DNA from: Candidatus Fokinia cryptica
GTDB lineage: Bacteria > Pseudomonadota > Alphaproteobacteria > Rickettsiales > Midichloriaceae
Direction of reading: 5' to 3'
Assembly (NCBI RefSeq): GCF_034359305.1
Contig: NZ_CP110343.1
Coordinates: forward strand, 145,823 to 209,822
Length of the DNA: 64,000 nt
Shown: positions 16,725-25,084 of the stretch, piece by piece
Position numbering within the stretch: position 1 is the stretch's first letter
Layout of the letters: the number at the start of each line of letters is the position of its first letter
Translations under genes and position numbers: made by a program
Notes under the pieces: generated by a model
What the model was told of the DNA's origin: nothing
Seen by the model: only the letters and a program-made list of their open reading frames with translations
Database searches by the model: none

Positions 16725-17841
16725 AAAATACTCCTGTTAAATTGCATATTACTAAATTTTGAGAATTTTCTTTATACTGCGTTTTTGCTACTCCGAAGAG
16801 TATGGCGATATGTTTATCATAATGTATTTCAAAAAGTCCCATTTTATTTGATATATATTCCTCTCCGAAGAAAGTATCGCTTATAAAGCCTACTCTGAAC
16901 TTACTGATTCCATATGAAATTCCTAAATATGTACTATTTTCTTCTCCTTTTAATGATTTAGTGATGTTATTGAATGAAGCTCCAGCTAAGGATAGCTGAG
17001 TTCCCATGTATCCAACTTTTATACCGTATACTATGCTTCCGCAGTTATTATCATTTTCTTCGAAATATGCACTTTCTCCACCATACCATGCTATAAAATC
17101 TATATTTTGGAACTTACCAGAGTAGGAAGTTAGTGCCCTCACGTTATTTTTATATCGTTGTAGTATGTTACTTGTAATATGTTCTGGTGTTGAGAATTTT
17201 CCAAAATACTCGCTTGTATCTGGTACGTAAGTGAGACCTACGGTAAAATCGTTATAAACTCCGACAAGACTGACTTTATTAGCGAATGACTGAGTATTTT
17301 TATATAAGGGTTGTTCGCTAAGAAATGAAGAATATGGCTTTATATTAGCATTTATATCATCACCTAATTTTTGCTGTAGCAATGCGATTGGAAGGTATCT
17401 TATACCATAAGTGCGAAAGCCTACTGATTGATATTTTAATGGATCTATGCTCCTATCCGTTTTCATGCTGATTATGAGCTTTTGATAAGCATCAGAAGTA
17501 ATATCATGTTCTAAAATACCATATATATCCTGTAGTATTGGCATATCTTCCATTACTTTACTCCATGGGGTATATATCATACCTTCCATACCTAAAATAT
17601 ACTTTAGGTTTTCCGAAAGCTTTTCTTGGTATTTCAATTTTCCAGTAATGATGCACGTATTGCTATACGTTGTACTGTTGTTCTTTTGTTCACTTAGTGC
17701 ATTCCACATCTCAAATTCTATTTTAGAAGAAAATGAGCTTTTTAAATTATTTTCATCACTATTGTTAGTGTGTGCATCAGAATAAGATGTGAGTGTGCAA
17801 AATAGATAAAATACATATAAAGCGCTAATGTATTTGCGCAT
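16723..17841 (-). CDS. Porin-like outer-membrane protein
   Basis: The 372-residue product has a signal peptide (MRKYISALYVFYLFCTLTSYSDA). Its mature part is rich in alternating polar/hydrophobic strands such as 'VSLVGVYNDFTVGLTYVPD', 'YGIKVGYMGTQLSLAGASF' and 'HIAILFGVAKTQYK', and it ends in the Phe (…CNLTGVF) typical of BAM substrates. The pattern resembles general trimeric porins of Gram-negatives (the 'porin_4'-like fold). Its composition is unlike the two surface antigens earlier in the window. It is convergent with folC and divergent from the type I secretion pair. A diffusion pore is the likely role, by inference from shape only. Confidence 0.65.
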   Translation of the reverse strand: MRKYISALYVFYLFCTLTSYSDAHTNNSDENNLKSSFSSKIEFEMWNALSEQKNNSTTYSNTCIITGKLKYQEKLSENLKYILGMEGMIYTPWSKVMEDMPILQDIYGILEHDITSDAYQKLIISMKTDRSIDPLKYQSVGFRTYGIRYLPIALLQQKLGDDINANIKPYSSFLSEQPLYKNTQSFANKVSLVGVYNDFTVGLTYVPDTSEYFGKFSTPEHITSNILQRYKNNVRALTSYSGKFQNIDFIAWYGGESAYFEENDNNCGSIVYGIKVGYMGTQLSLAGASFNNITKSLKGEENSTYLGISYGISKFRVGFISDTFFGEEYISNKMGLFEIHYDKHIAILFGVAKTQYKENSQNLVICNLTGVF

Positions 17842-17855
17842 TAGAAGATAAGAGG

Positions 17856-17884
17856 TTTATTTATTAAAAGTAATTAACTATAAT
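17856..17884 (+). promoter_or_regulatory. Candidate promoter of the type I secretion genes
   Basis: A perfect TATAAT at 17879-17884 with a weak TTTATT -35 (17856-17861) and a 17-base spacer, 35 bases before the GTG start. Confidence 0.4.
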
Positions 17885-17919
17885 TTCTTAGGGTAGCAAT
17901 AGAATATTTTTAGTGCGTC

Positions 17920-19620
17920 GTGATTAATAAGAACCAGAATACAGATACTCCTATCAGAAATGCATTGAGTGCAATGCGTGTAATGATATGGTATGCAGTA
18001 CTAACAAGTAGTGCTTCGGCAGCTCTTAGTGTTTGGATTTCATTCTTCAGTTTGAATGTGCTAGACAAAGCAATACCTAGTGGTAATCTCGATACCTTAG
18101 GAGCTTTTACATTCCTAGTAATAGTAGCATATCTTGTTAATAGCTCTATAACTGGAGGTAGGGCTTTCGTGATGAGTAAGATGTCTTCGTGGTTTGAGTA
18201 TAAGATTGCAGATTCTGTTCTTCATAATGCTATTAAAACATCACTTATCGCAAAAGGGAATGCAGGTAGTCAGAGTATCAGAGATTTGCAAACTCTTTGT
18301 AATTATATTGCCTCGAACGCTCCTGTAATGCTAATAGATGCACCGTGGGCTTTGGTTTTTACTATAATACTTTTTCTCATTCATCCTATGATGGGTACTT
18401 TGGCTCTGATAGGTTCTATTGCGATAATAGTGGTTGGTGTTATAAATGAAAGATATACAAAGAAGCTTGTTGAGAAATATAACGAAAATTTCATAGCAAG
18501 CATGAAGTATGTTGATAACCTCACTAGAGGTGCTGAGGTAATGGAATCTATGGGAATGTCTAAAAGGGGTGTAGAAATTTGGCACAAAATTAATTTAAAG
18601 GTCAATGAGTCAAGAATCGATAATAGTAGAAGGCAAACTTTTGCAATGGAATTTAGTAAGCTTGTGCGTGGTATATTACAGGTATTTACTACACTAACTG
18701 GAGCTTATCTCGTGATCAGAGGAGAAATTACATCCGGTGCGATGATTACTGGTTCAACATTGATAAGTAAGGCATTGGAACCTTGGGGAAATGCATTAAA
18801 TGCCGTGAAAAACGCTCTTAACGTGAAAAAAGCTTATGAAAGGCTAAATAGTGGGTTTAAAAATTTTGTTCGCGATGAGGAGCTTATGCAAATGCCTGCT
18901 ACTGAAGGAGTGATTTCTGTAGAAAATGTGTACTATGCCCCGTATGGTAGTAGTGCGTACTTTATAAAGGCAATTAACCTTCATATTAAACCAGGACAAG
19001 TTTGCGCTTTGATAGGACCTAGCGGTTCCGGTAAATCTACTCTCCTATCAATAATTGCAGGGGCTAAAGAGCCTGGATTGGGAATAGTGAGAATAGATGG
19101 TAGTGATAGGAAAAATCTTAGAAAAGAGGATTTAGGTAGTTCTATAGGATATTTACCTCAAGATGTGCAGTTACTTTCAGGTACTGTAAAAATGAATATA
19201 TCGAGACTTGATGATAATGCAAATTACGAAGATATCATACAAGCATCTCAAATAGCAGGGGTTCATGATATGATAGCACGCCTTCCTAATGGTTATGATA
19301 CGGATGTCGGAGTTGATGGTAGTAATCTTTCTGGTGGACAAAAACAGGCAATAGGTCTAGCTCGTGCATTTTATAAAACCCCTCAGATCGTGTTGTTAGA
19401 TGAAGCTGAGGCTAGTCTTGACGATGCAAGTAGACATAATCTCATAACAGCTATAGAGGTATTAAAGGAACAAAAAGCAACCGTTGTGCTTGTGACTCAT
19501 AATCCTGTAATGCTTCAATTAGCAGACATTGTCGTAGTGATGAGAAGTGGTGAAATAGTTATGTCAGGACCTTATGCAGAGATTACCAAGGCGCTTCAAC
19601 AAAAACAGAAGATTCAGTAG
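17920..19620 (+). CDS. Type I secretion system ATPase/permease (PrtD/AprD family)
   Basis: This ABC exporter energises one-step secretion of proteins through a HlyD-type fusion protein and TolC. The 566-residue protein (GTG start) has a membrane domain with 'INERYTKKLVEKYNENFIAS' and 'LTRGAEVMESMGM', both diagnostic of the PrtD/AprD group. The nucleotide-binding domain has Walker A 'GPSGSGKST' (366-374), signature 'LSGGQKQ' (470-476) and Walker B 'IVLLDEAEASLD'. No peptidase C39 domain is present. The fusion protein follows after 17 bases. No RTX-type substrate or TolC gene is adjacent. Confidence 0.92.
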   Translation: MINKNQNTDTPIRNALSAMRVMIWYAVLTSSASAALSVWISFFSLNVLDKAIPSGNLDTLGAFTFLVIVAYLVNSSITGGRAFVMSKMSSWFEYKIADSVLHNAIKTSLIAKGNAGSQSIRDLQTLCNYIASNAPVMLIDAPWALVFTIILFLIHPMMGTLALIGSIAIIVVGVINERYTKKLVEKYNENFIASMKYVDNLTRGAEVMESMGMSKRGVEIWHKINLKVNESRIDNSRRQTFAMEFSKLVRGILQVFTTLTGAYLVIRGEITSGAMITGSTLISKALEPWGNALNAVKNALNVKKAYERLNSGFKNFVRDEELMQMPATEGVISVENVYYAPYGSSAYFIKAINLHIKPGQVCALIGPSGSGKSTLLSIIAGAKEPGLGIVRIDGSDRKNLRKEDLGSSIGYLPQDVQLLSGTVKMNISRLDDNANYEDIIQASQIAGVHDMIARLPNGYDTDVGVDGSNLSGGQKQAIGLARAFYKTPQIVLLDEAEASLDDASRHNLITAIEVLKEQKATVVLVTHNPVMLQLADIVVVMRSGEIVMSGPYAEITKALQQKQKIQ

Positions 19621-19637
19621 TTATAATTACAACTTTT

Positions 19638-21278
19638 ATGAAGTATATGAAAAAAATTTTAAATACGCTCATCAATAAATTGTGTGGTGTTGTCTCATTC
19701 TTTGGCAACAAGAAATGTGATAAACAAAGAATTTTGGATGGAATGAAAAATATTGCTTCTGATAAGAAAAGTCCTATCGATGCTGATGCTGTTCAAGATG
19801 TACAAATCCAAAAGATTTTGTCCCAATTCGGAATTGGTGCTCCTAAAAATTCTCATGGATATAAAAAGATGCTCAAAGATGGGTGGCATTCTATTTGTTT
19901 TTTTATTTCTGAAATTGTAGCTTTTCTTAAAGGTGAAGGTGGGGCGGAGCCGATATTACAGGGCAAAATAGATCAAAGTCTGAAAGGTGCAGTTAAAAAG
20001 CCAGTAAAGTTCGTAATGTTAGCACTAGCAACATTTTTTGTAATATTCGTATTATGGGCTGGTTTCGCTCCTATCGATAGTGCCGTAATTGCTAGGGGAG
20101 TATTAGTTCTAGAAAATAATAGAAAAAGCATCCAGCATCCAGAAGGTGGAGTTATAAAAACAATATTCGTGAAAGATGGGGATATAGTAAAGAAAGGCGA
20201 TCCTATAGTTCAATTAGAAGGAGCTAGTGTTGTTTCAGACATGCAAGCTACTCTTTCTACTTTGAGATTTCATATAGCTGCTGAGATACGTTTGCTTGCT
20301 GAGTTGAATAAATACAAGAAACCTGACTTTAATAATGTGGAATTGGATATTAAAGATCCAGAAGTAAAAGATATCATTGCTACTCAGACTCAAGTTTTTA
20401 ATGCGAGGAAGGAAGATGTACAAGAGAAACTTGCTCTCTTTGCAAGTGAAAAGAAGAGAAAATTAGATGAATTAAAAGAGTACGAAAAACAGCTTGAGGT
20501 TAGCTCTAAAACTCTGAAAATAGAGGAGGAAAAATTATCTGATGTGGAAAAGTTATCGGAGTCTAAAATATTGTCAAAGTTCCAATTAAGTGATGCTCAA
20601 AGAGTTTATAATGAGTATCTAAATGCCGTAAGTAAGTTACGTGGAGCGGTTGCCGTCACTAGAGAAGAGGTAAAAAATAGTGATGTGAGAGTTGCGAGTT
20701 ACTTAAAAGATATAGTGTCTAAAATTTCCGATGAGTATAAGCAAAATCATCTCGAGCTTTTGCAACTAAGGAGCAGATATTTACAAGCTTTAGATCGTTT
20801 TCAGAGGTTAACTATTAGAGCTCCAGAAAGTGGATTGGTTACTGGCCTTAGATATCATACCGAAGGTGGCGTTATATCGCATAATGATAATACCATTGCT
20901 AGTATTATCAATCCTAACGATGAGATAATTGTAGAAGCTTATGTAATGCCTCAAGATTTAATTAGAGTTCAAGAGGGAATGAAAGCTAAAGTGCAACTTG
21001 AAGCAGAAAAACAACGCCTAGTGCCAAAATTACCAGCTGAAGTTTTTTATGTTTCAGCTGATAGACAAGAAAGACCGCCAACTTCTCAAACTCTTCCACC
21101 TGAGTTTTATTTAGTAAAATTGAGAATACTTGGTGAAAAAGTAGAATTCTTAGGTAGCGATGTTGAACTCAGACCAGGAAAGCCAGTAAGTGTATACATA
21201 AGTAAGGGAGCGACTACCATGGCTAGATATTTCCTTGGAGCAGTGTTAGATAGTATGAATAGAGCTATTGTAAGATAA
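19638..21278 (+). CDS. Type I secretion membrane-fusion protein (HlyD/PrtE family), N-terminally extended
   Basis: This periplasmic adaptor links the ABC exporter to TolC. A single membrane helix lies at about 123-142 and is followed by 'FAPIDSAVIARGVL'. Then come 'KSIQHPEGGVIKTIFVKDGD' (first half of the lipoyl-like domain), a long coiled-coil hairpin (about 200-380), 'LTIRAPESGLVTGL' and the C-terminal 'LRPGKPVSVYISKG'. The cytoplasmic N-terminus is about 120 residues, far longer than the 20-40 usual in PrtE/AprE proteins. Operonic with the upstream ATPase. Confidence 0.92.
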   Translation: MKYMKKILNTLINKLCGVVSFFGNKKCDKQRILDGMKNIASDKKSPIDADAVQDVQIQKILSQFGIGAPKNSHGYKKMLKDGWHSICFFISEIVAFLKGEGGAEPILQGKIDQSLKGAVKKPVKFVMLALATFFVIFVLWAGFAPIDSAVIARGVLVLENNRKSIQHPEGGVIKTIFVKDGDIVKKGDPIVQLEGASVVSDMQATLSTLRFHIAAEIRLLAELNKYKKPDFNNVELDIKDPEVKDIIATQTQVFNARKEDVQEKLALFASEKKRKLDELKEYEKQLEVSSKTLKIEEEKLSDVEKLSESKILSKFQLSDAQRVYNEYLNAVSKLRGAVAVTREEVKNSDVRVASYLKDIVSKISDEYKQNHLELLQLRSRYLQALDRFQRLTIRAPESGLVTGLRYHTEGGVISHNDNTIASIINPNDEIIVEAYVMPQDLIRVQEGMKAKVQLEAEKQRLVPKLPAEVFYVSADRQERPPTSQTLPPEFYLVKLRILGEKVEFLGSDVELRPGKPVSVYISKGATTMARYFLGAVLDSMNRAIVR

Positions 21279-21974
21279 GTTTTTGTTTATCGTGCTTGCG
21301 TATTCATAAAGAAAGAAGAAGATAATTTTTCTATATGATTTTAGTAAAGGAAATTCAGCTATCTAAATTTAGCAATATTTACGCATCTTCTTACTTATTG
21401 GTACTTTTATACTTCATATTTATGCTATAGACCTTCACGCATTACTTAAATTTTTTCATTTTACTCAACATCGTACGCTAATTGACGAGTAGAGGTTTAT
21501 TGAGAACTATCTGTAATGTATTGGAAGCGTATAGGAAGAGCATATGATTTTGTGTTGAAAAATAACAATATTAATCCCACAAAATATCTTGAAATTCTTT
21601 GATTTAAAGAAATGTGTTGTTGAACCGAGTAGTAGTGTAGATACAGAAGATATCATAAAATTTTATTAGAACTTTATGGAGTTTCAGAAGTTGTTACGAG
21701 GTACACTCGAAGATAAGAGTTTTTTTTACGATGTTAAAATGTCTTCACATACTTAATTTGTAGAAATCACAGGTATGATATTCATGAGCTACGTTCAGTA
21801 ATTTGCAACAGAGAATTTTAATAGCTACTCCAAAGAACGTAGATACAAGTTATTTCTGTAAAGTTGCACTTTCGAAAAAAAAATACATCACCACACACAC
21901 TAATAACGACTATCTTAGAAGTAAGCAAAACATGAGAGCAGCAAAACTACTAAAGTTGGGTTCTTTAGAGAGAA
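21279..21974. other. Gap with remnants of a decayed gene
   Basis: Nearly 700 bases without an intact gene. The middle (21516-21756) looks like a broken ORF, annotated separately. A 71-codon TTG-started frame at 21803-22018 runs into the 3' end of rpsN on the opposite strand and is probably chance. I see no tRNA or recognisable ncRNA. Confidence 0.4.
21516..21756 (+). pseudogene. Candidate decayed gene (frameshift plus nonsense)
   Basis: An ATG frame (MYWKRIGRAYDFVLKNNNIN...) runs 28 codons to a TGA at 21600-21602. A second frame, open from before that point, continues 'ILKFFDLKKCVVEPSSSVDT' and hits TAG at 21667-21669, then resumes 'NFMEFQKLLRGTLEDKSFFY' to TAA. One frameshift and one nonsense change would rebuild a protein of about 80 residues with normal composition. 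The family is not recognised. The adjacent AT-rich noncoding DNA and the absence of an intact copy fit recent decay. Confidence 0.35.
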
Positions 21975-22280
21975 TTACCAACTCGCTTTTCTTACACCAG
22001 GTAATAACCCTTTGGTAGCTAAATCTCTTAAGCATATTCTTGAAAGCATAAAATGCCTATACACTCCTCTTCCTCTTCCTGTAAGTGCACAACGCATACG
22101 AACTCTAGTACTACTACCATCTCTAGGTAAAGAGTTTAACTTGATTTGAGCTTTAAATCTCTCTTCAATTGGTCTATTCATATCTCTTACGACATCTTTA
22201 AGCTCTTTTCTTACTTTAGAATACTTAGCGACTATCTTTTTGCGCTTTTCATTTCTTGCTATTACACTTTGCTTTGCCAT
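21975..22280 (-). CDS. rpsN: 30S ribosomal protein S14
   Basis: S14 assembles late into the 30S head. The 101-residue protein is the long, zinc-free type: it starts '[20 protein letters not shown]' and ends with '[20 protein letters not shown]' and '[11 protein letters not shown]', the universal C-terminus. It normally sits in the spc operon between rplE and rpsH, but here it is alone. rpsA, the next gene on the same strand, ends upstream of it after a gap of about 180 bases. Confidence 0.97.
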   Translation of the reverse strand: MAKQSVIARNEKRKKIVAKYSKVRKELKDVVRDMNRPIEERFKAQIKLNSLPRDGSSTRVRMRCALTGRGRGVYRHFMLSRICLRDLATKGLLPGVRKASW

Positions 22281-22459
22281 TAAACTGCTATTGTATTATC
22301 TCAACGTTCACTATGTAGGATGATACCAAAAAACTCACGAAAAACTAGTAAAAATTTCACTACCGCACGGAAAAATTAATAGCTTAAAGTTGAGATCATG
22401 CAAAAATCTAACAACTTTAAGAACTGTAATTATAAACGCTTTATGAAGTTATTTAATAA

Positions 22460-24160
22460 TTAATTTGCATTATTGCATTTTATTGAAATAGGAGTAACTC
22501 TTAACACATTATTTTCGTCAAAACCTATTATTTTTAGTGTTAAGCTCGCTCCTATCATTGCAGTTGTATCAAAATCTTTCGTATCTCCTAACACATCTTG
22601 CATATTAGCTATATCAATATGTACAGAAAATTCTCCTGCTACTTCTGCTTCTAACGATGAAGTTCTAACTTTCGTAACTATACCACTTACTGATTCTTGT
22701 TTTTGTAGTGACTCGATAATAGGGTTAATTTCCTCTCTTTCTTTACCTATTGCTCTAATACTACATGTAATTTTTTCTTGTTGAGCATCTGTTTTAAGAA
22801 CAAGGCATTGTAGCTTCATGTCAGCGGCATAATTCTTAATTTTTTCCTGAGCATTTTTCCAAGCTATTTCTAGTACCGGTATAAGCAGTATAAGAGATGT
22901 GTTCTGTTCTGGTACAACAAAAAGACCAAATTCTTCTGATACGTTCTTTACAACGACGTTCAAAGTAGTACCGACTGGAGTTTGTGCTATGAAATCTACC
23001 CAAGGATTTGGCTCACATTGTTTTTTGCTAAGGCTTATTTTTCTCTCCTCGATATTAAATTCCAAGATCATAACCTCTATTACATCTCCTACCTGTATCG
23101 ACTTGTTTGCTGTCATAACTTTTTGAGTCCAGCTAATTTCTGAGGAATGCACCAATCCACAAATACCAAGAGCAGGTTCGATATCTACGAATATACCATA
23201 ATTCACTATTCTTGTTACTACACCTTTATGCTTTGTTTTTACCTGATACTTATCCTTTACGTCATACCAAGGATTTTTCTGCATTTGCTTCAAGCCTAAT
23301 GATATTCTCTTAGTATTTGGATCATAACTGATAATCATTGCTTCTATTTCCTGACCAACATCAAGTACTGCAGATGGGTGTGGCACTTTTTGCCATGAGA
23401 TATCGGTAATATAGAGAAGACCATCCACTGGGCCGAGGTCAATAAAAGCTCCATAGTCGGTAACATTTTTCACAACACCTTTTACTATAGAGCCTACTTG
23501 AATACTTTTCAGATATTCGTCACGATACTCATTTCTTGTTTCCTCTATGCAAGCTCTTCTCGAGATTACAAGGTTACCATGTGTATCATCCATTTTGATT
23601 ATTTTTACCAATATATCACCTTCGAGCAATATTTCTTCCTTAATAGGTCTAACATCGACTTGGCTACCTGGTAAAAAAGCTATTAAATCACCGAATTCAT
23701 TGCTTCCGTTAGATTCTCCTTCAACAAAAGGTCCCAACAACTTTACAGCAAAACCACCCTTTACCTTACCTATCACTGCACCTCTGACTGCAGATTGAGA
23801 TTTGAATGATTCTTCTATTTTTTTCCAGCCGTCTTCTAGCATCGCTTTTTCTCTACTGAGCAGAGTTACTCCTCCAGCTTTTCCTCCATCTATATTTTCG
23901 ACATATACGTGTACTTGATGTCCTATCTTCAGTTCGGATGTATTCTTAAATTCTGAGAGTAATACTCTACCTTCACTTTTACCTCCTATATCTATCGTAG
24001 CGAATTCTTTATCTAAACTTACCACTACTCCATTAGCGAAACCACCTTGCAAAGAGGATGAAGTAGATTCTCCAAGCAGTTCTTCAAAATCCTCATGAAT
24101 TTGGATGTCAGGCTCATTGTTCTGGTTCTTCTTATTATGAGAAGGATTATTATTGTGCAT
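22460..24160 (-). CDS. rpsA: 30S ribosomal protein S1
   Basis: S1 recruits mRNA to the small subunit through tandem S1 (OB-fold) domains. The 566-residue product is the usual proteobacterial length, with about six repeats. Recognisable copies include 'GSIVKGVVKNVTDYGAFIDL' with 'VDGLLYITDISW', and 'HKGVVTRIVNYGIFVDIEPA' with 'GLVHSSEISW'. The last two domains are more divergent. It lies 56 bases downstream of cmk, the conserved cmk-rpsA pair. Confidence 0.96.
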   Translation of the reverse strand: MHNNNPSHNKKNQNNEPDIQIHEDFEELLGESTSSSLQGGFANGVVVSLDKEFATIDIGGKSEGRVLLSEFKNTSELKIGHQVHVYVENIDGGKAGGVTLLSREKAMLEDGWKKIEESFKSQSAVRGAVIGKVKGGFAVKLLGPFVEGESNGSNEFGDLIAFLPGSQVDVRPIKEEILLEGDILVKIIKMDDTHGNLVISRRACIEETRNEYRDEYLKSIQVGSIVKGVVKNVTDYGAFIDLGPVDGLLYITDISWQKVPHPSAVLDVGQEIEAMIISYDPNTKRISLGLKQMQKNPWYDVKDKYQVKTKHKGVVTRIVNYGIFVDIEPALGICGLVHSSEISWTQKVMTANKSIQVGDVIEVMILEFNIEERKISLSKKQCEPNPWVDFIAQTPVGTTLNVVVKNVSEEFGLFVVPEQNTSLILLIPVLEIAWKNAQEKIKNYAADMKLQCLVLKTDAQQEKITCSIRAIGKEREEINPIIESLQKQESVSGIVTKVRTSSLEAEVAGEFSVHIDIANMQDVLGDTKDFDTTAMIGASLTLKIIGFDENNVLRVTPISIKCNNAN

Positions 24161-24216
24161 ACGAAAGATTTCTTTGTTAACAGAAATACGGCTACTTTTT
24201 TGAGTGCGAAACCAGA

Positions 24217-24900
24217 CTATGAGCGAAAAGAAGAGGTTTTAAGCAATATAAATGTCGTTAAAAATTCCACAACCTCTTCTATGCTTGCAGCTCCTGAATC
24301 TACTACAATCGCATCTCCGCTTACAGATAACGGATCGAGAAATCTCGTTGCATCGTCCGTGTCTCTATTTTCCATTTGCCGTAATACCGACTCATATATA
24401 GAGGAGAATTTTGAATTTTTCAACTGTTTTAGTCTTCTTTTAGCTCTCTCTGAAATATGTGCTGTAATAAAGATTTTACACAAGCAATTATTACCTGCTA
24501 CTAATGCTGCATCTCTTCCTTCTAAGAGGATGAATTTATAGTGGGTTTTACAACTTTGAATTGTATCGAGCTGTATTTTTGTTGCTAACTTTCTGATTGA
24601 ACTGTATGTCGCAATTTTAGACGCTACTCTTGATATATGAGGAGTATAAAGTTGCAAATCAGATACTTTAGAAGTGTGAAAAACTCCATCTCGCATAATC
24701 TCTGATACGATGTTATCGCATTCTACTTCTAGATTAGCATCAAATAAATCGTCTATTTTTATTTTTTCACAAAGAAGTACGGCTAATTTTCTATACACAC
24801 TACCGGAATTTATGTGATGTCCATTTAATTTTTCAGCTAATGTAGAAGTGATAGTTCCTTTTCCAGATGCAGCAGGACCATCAATAGCTATAATATTCAT
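24217..24900 (-). CDS. cmk: Cytidylate kinase
   Basis: Cmk phosphorylates CMP and dCMP. The 227-residue protein starts 'MNIIAIDGPAASGKGTITST', with the P-loop at about 7-15. It contains 'HINSGSVYRKLAVLL' (CMP-binding, usually D-T-G-A-x-Y-R), 'LEGRDAALVAGNN' (usually G-R-D-I-G-T) and a C-terminal 'DATRFLDPLSVSGDAIVVDS' (the R-x-x-x-P-L region). Some family-typical residues are altered (N for D before S-G-S; A-A-L for I-G-T), but the overall pattern is intact. First gene of cmk-rpsA. Confidence 0.93.
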   Translation of the reverse strand: MNIIAIDGPAASGKGTITSTLAEKLNGHHINSGSVYRKLAVLLCEKIKIDDLFDANLEVECDNIVSEIMRDGVFHTSKVSDLQLYTPHISRVASKIATYSSIRKLATKIQLDTIQSCKTHYKFILLEGRDAALVAGNNCLCKIFITAHISERAKRRLKQLKNSKFSSIYESVLRQMENRDTDDATRFLDPLSVSGDAIVVDSGAASIEEVVEFLTTFILLKTSSFRS

Positions 24901-24930
24901 GCTATATTAATTTTTATGCTTAGTTACAAC

Positions 24931-24978
24931 TAATTAGTGGTATAAATTTAGAATTAATTAGTGATATAAACTTAGAAT
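24931..24978. repeat. Two tandem 24-base copies between cmk and murD
   Basis: Two adjacent units start TAATTAGTG and end TTAGAAT and differ at two positions. Each contains a TATAAA-like core. They lie in the divergent cmk/murD spacer about 30-80 bases from the cmk start, so they could duplicate a promoter or binding site. Confidence 0.6.
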
Positions 24979-25084
24979 TCATAAAAATACCATAGTAAGG
25001 TAACCAATTACGTGATATACCGAAATTAATTATAGATCTTATCTATTCAGTAGTAACTACACAACAATTTATATACTACCATTA

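Noticed and set aside
21803-22018. 71-codon plus-strand frame
   Set aside because: TTG start, no ribosome binding site, and its 3' part is antisense to the end of rpsN; composition looks random.
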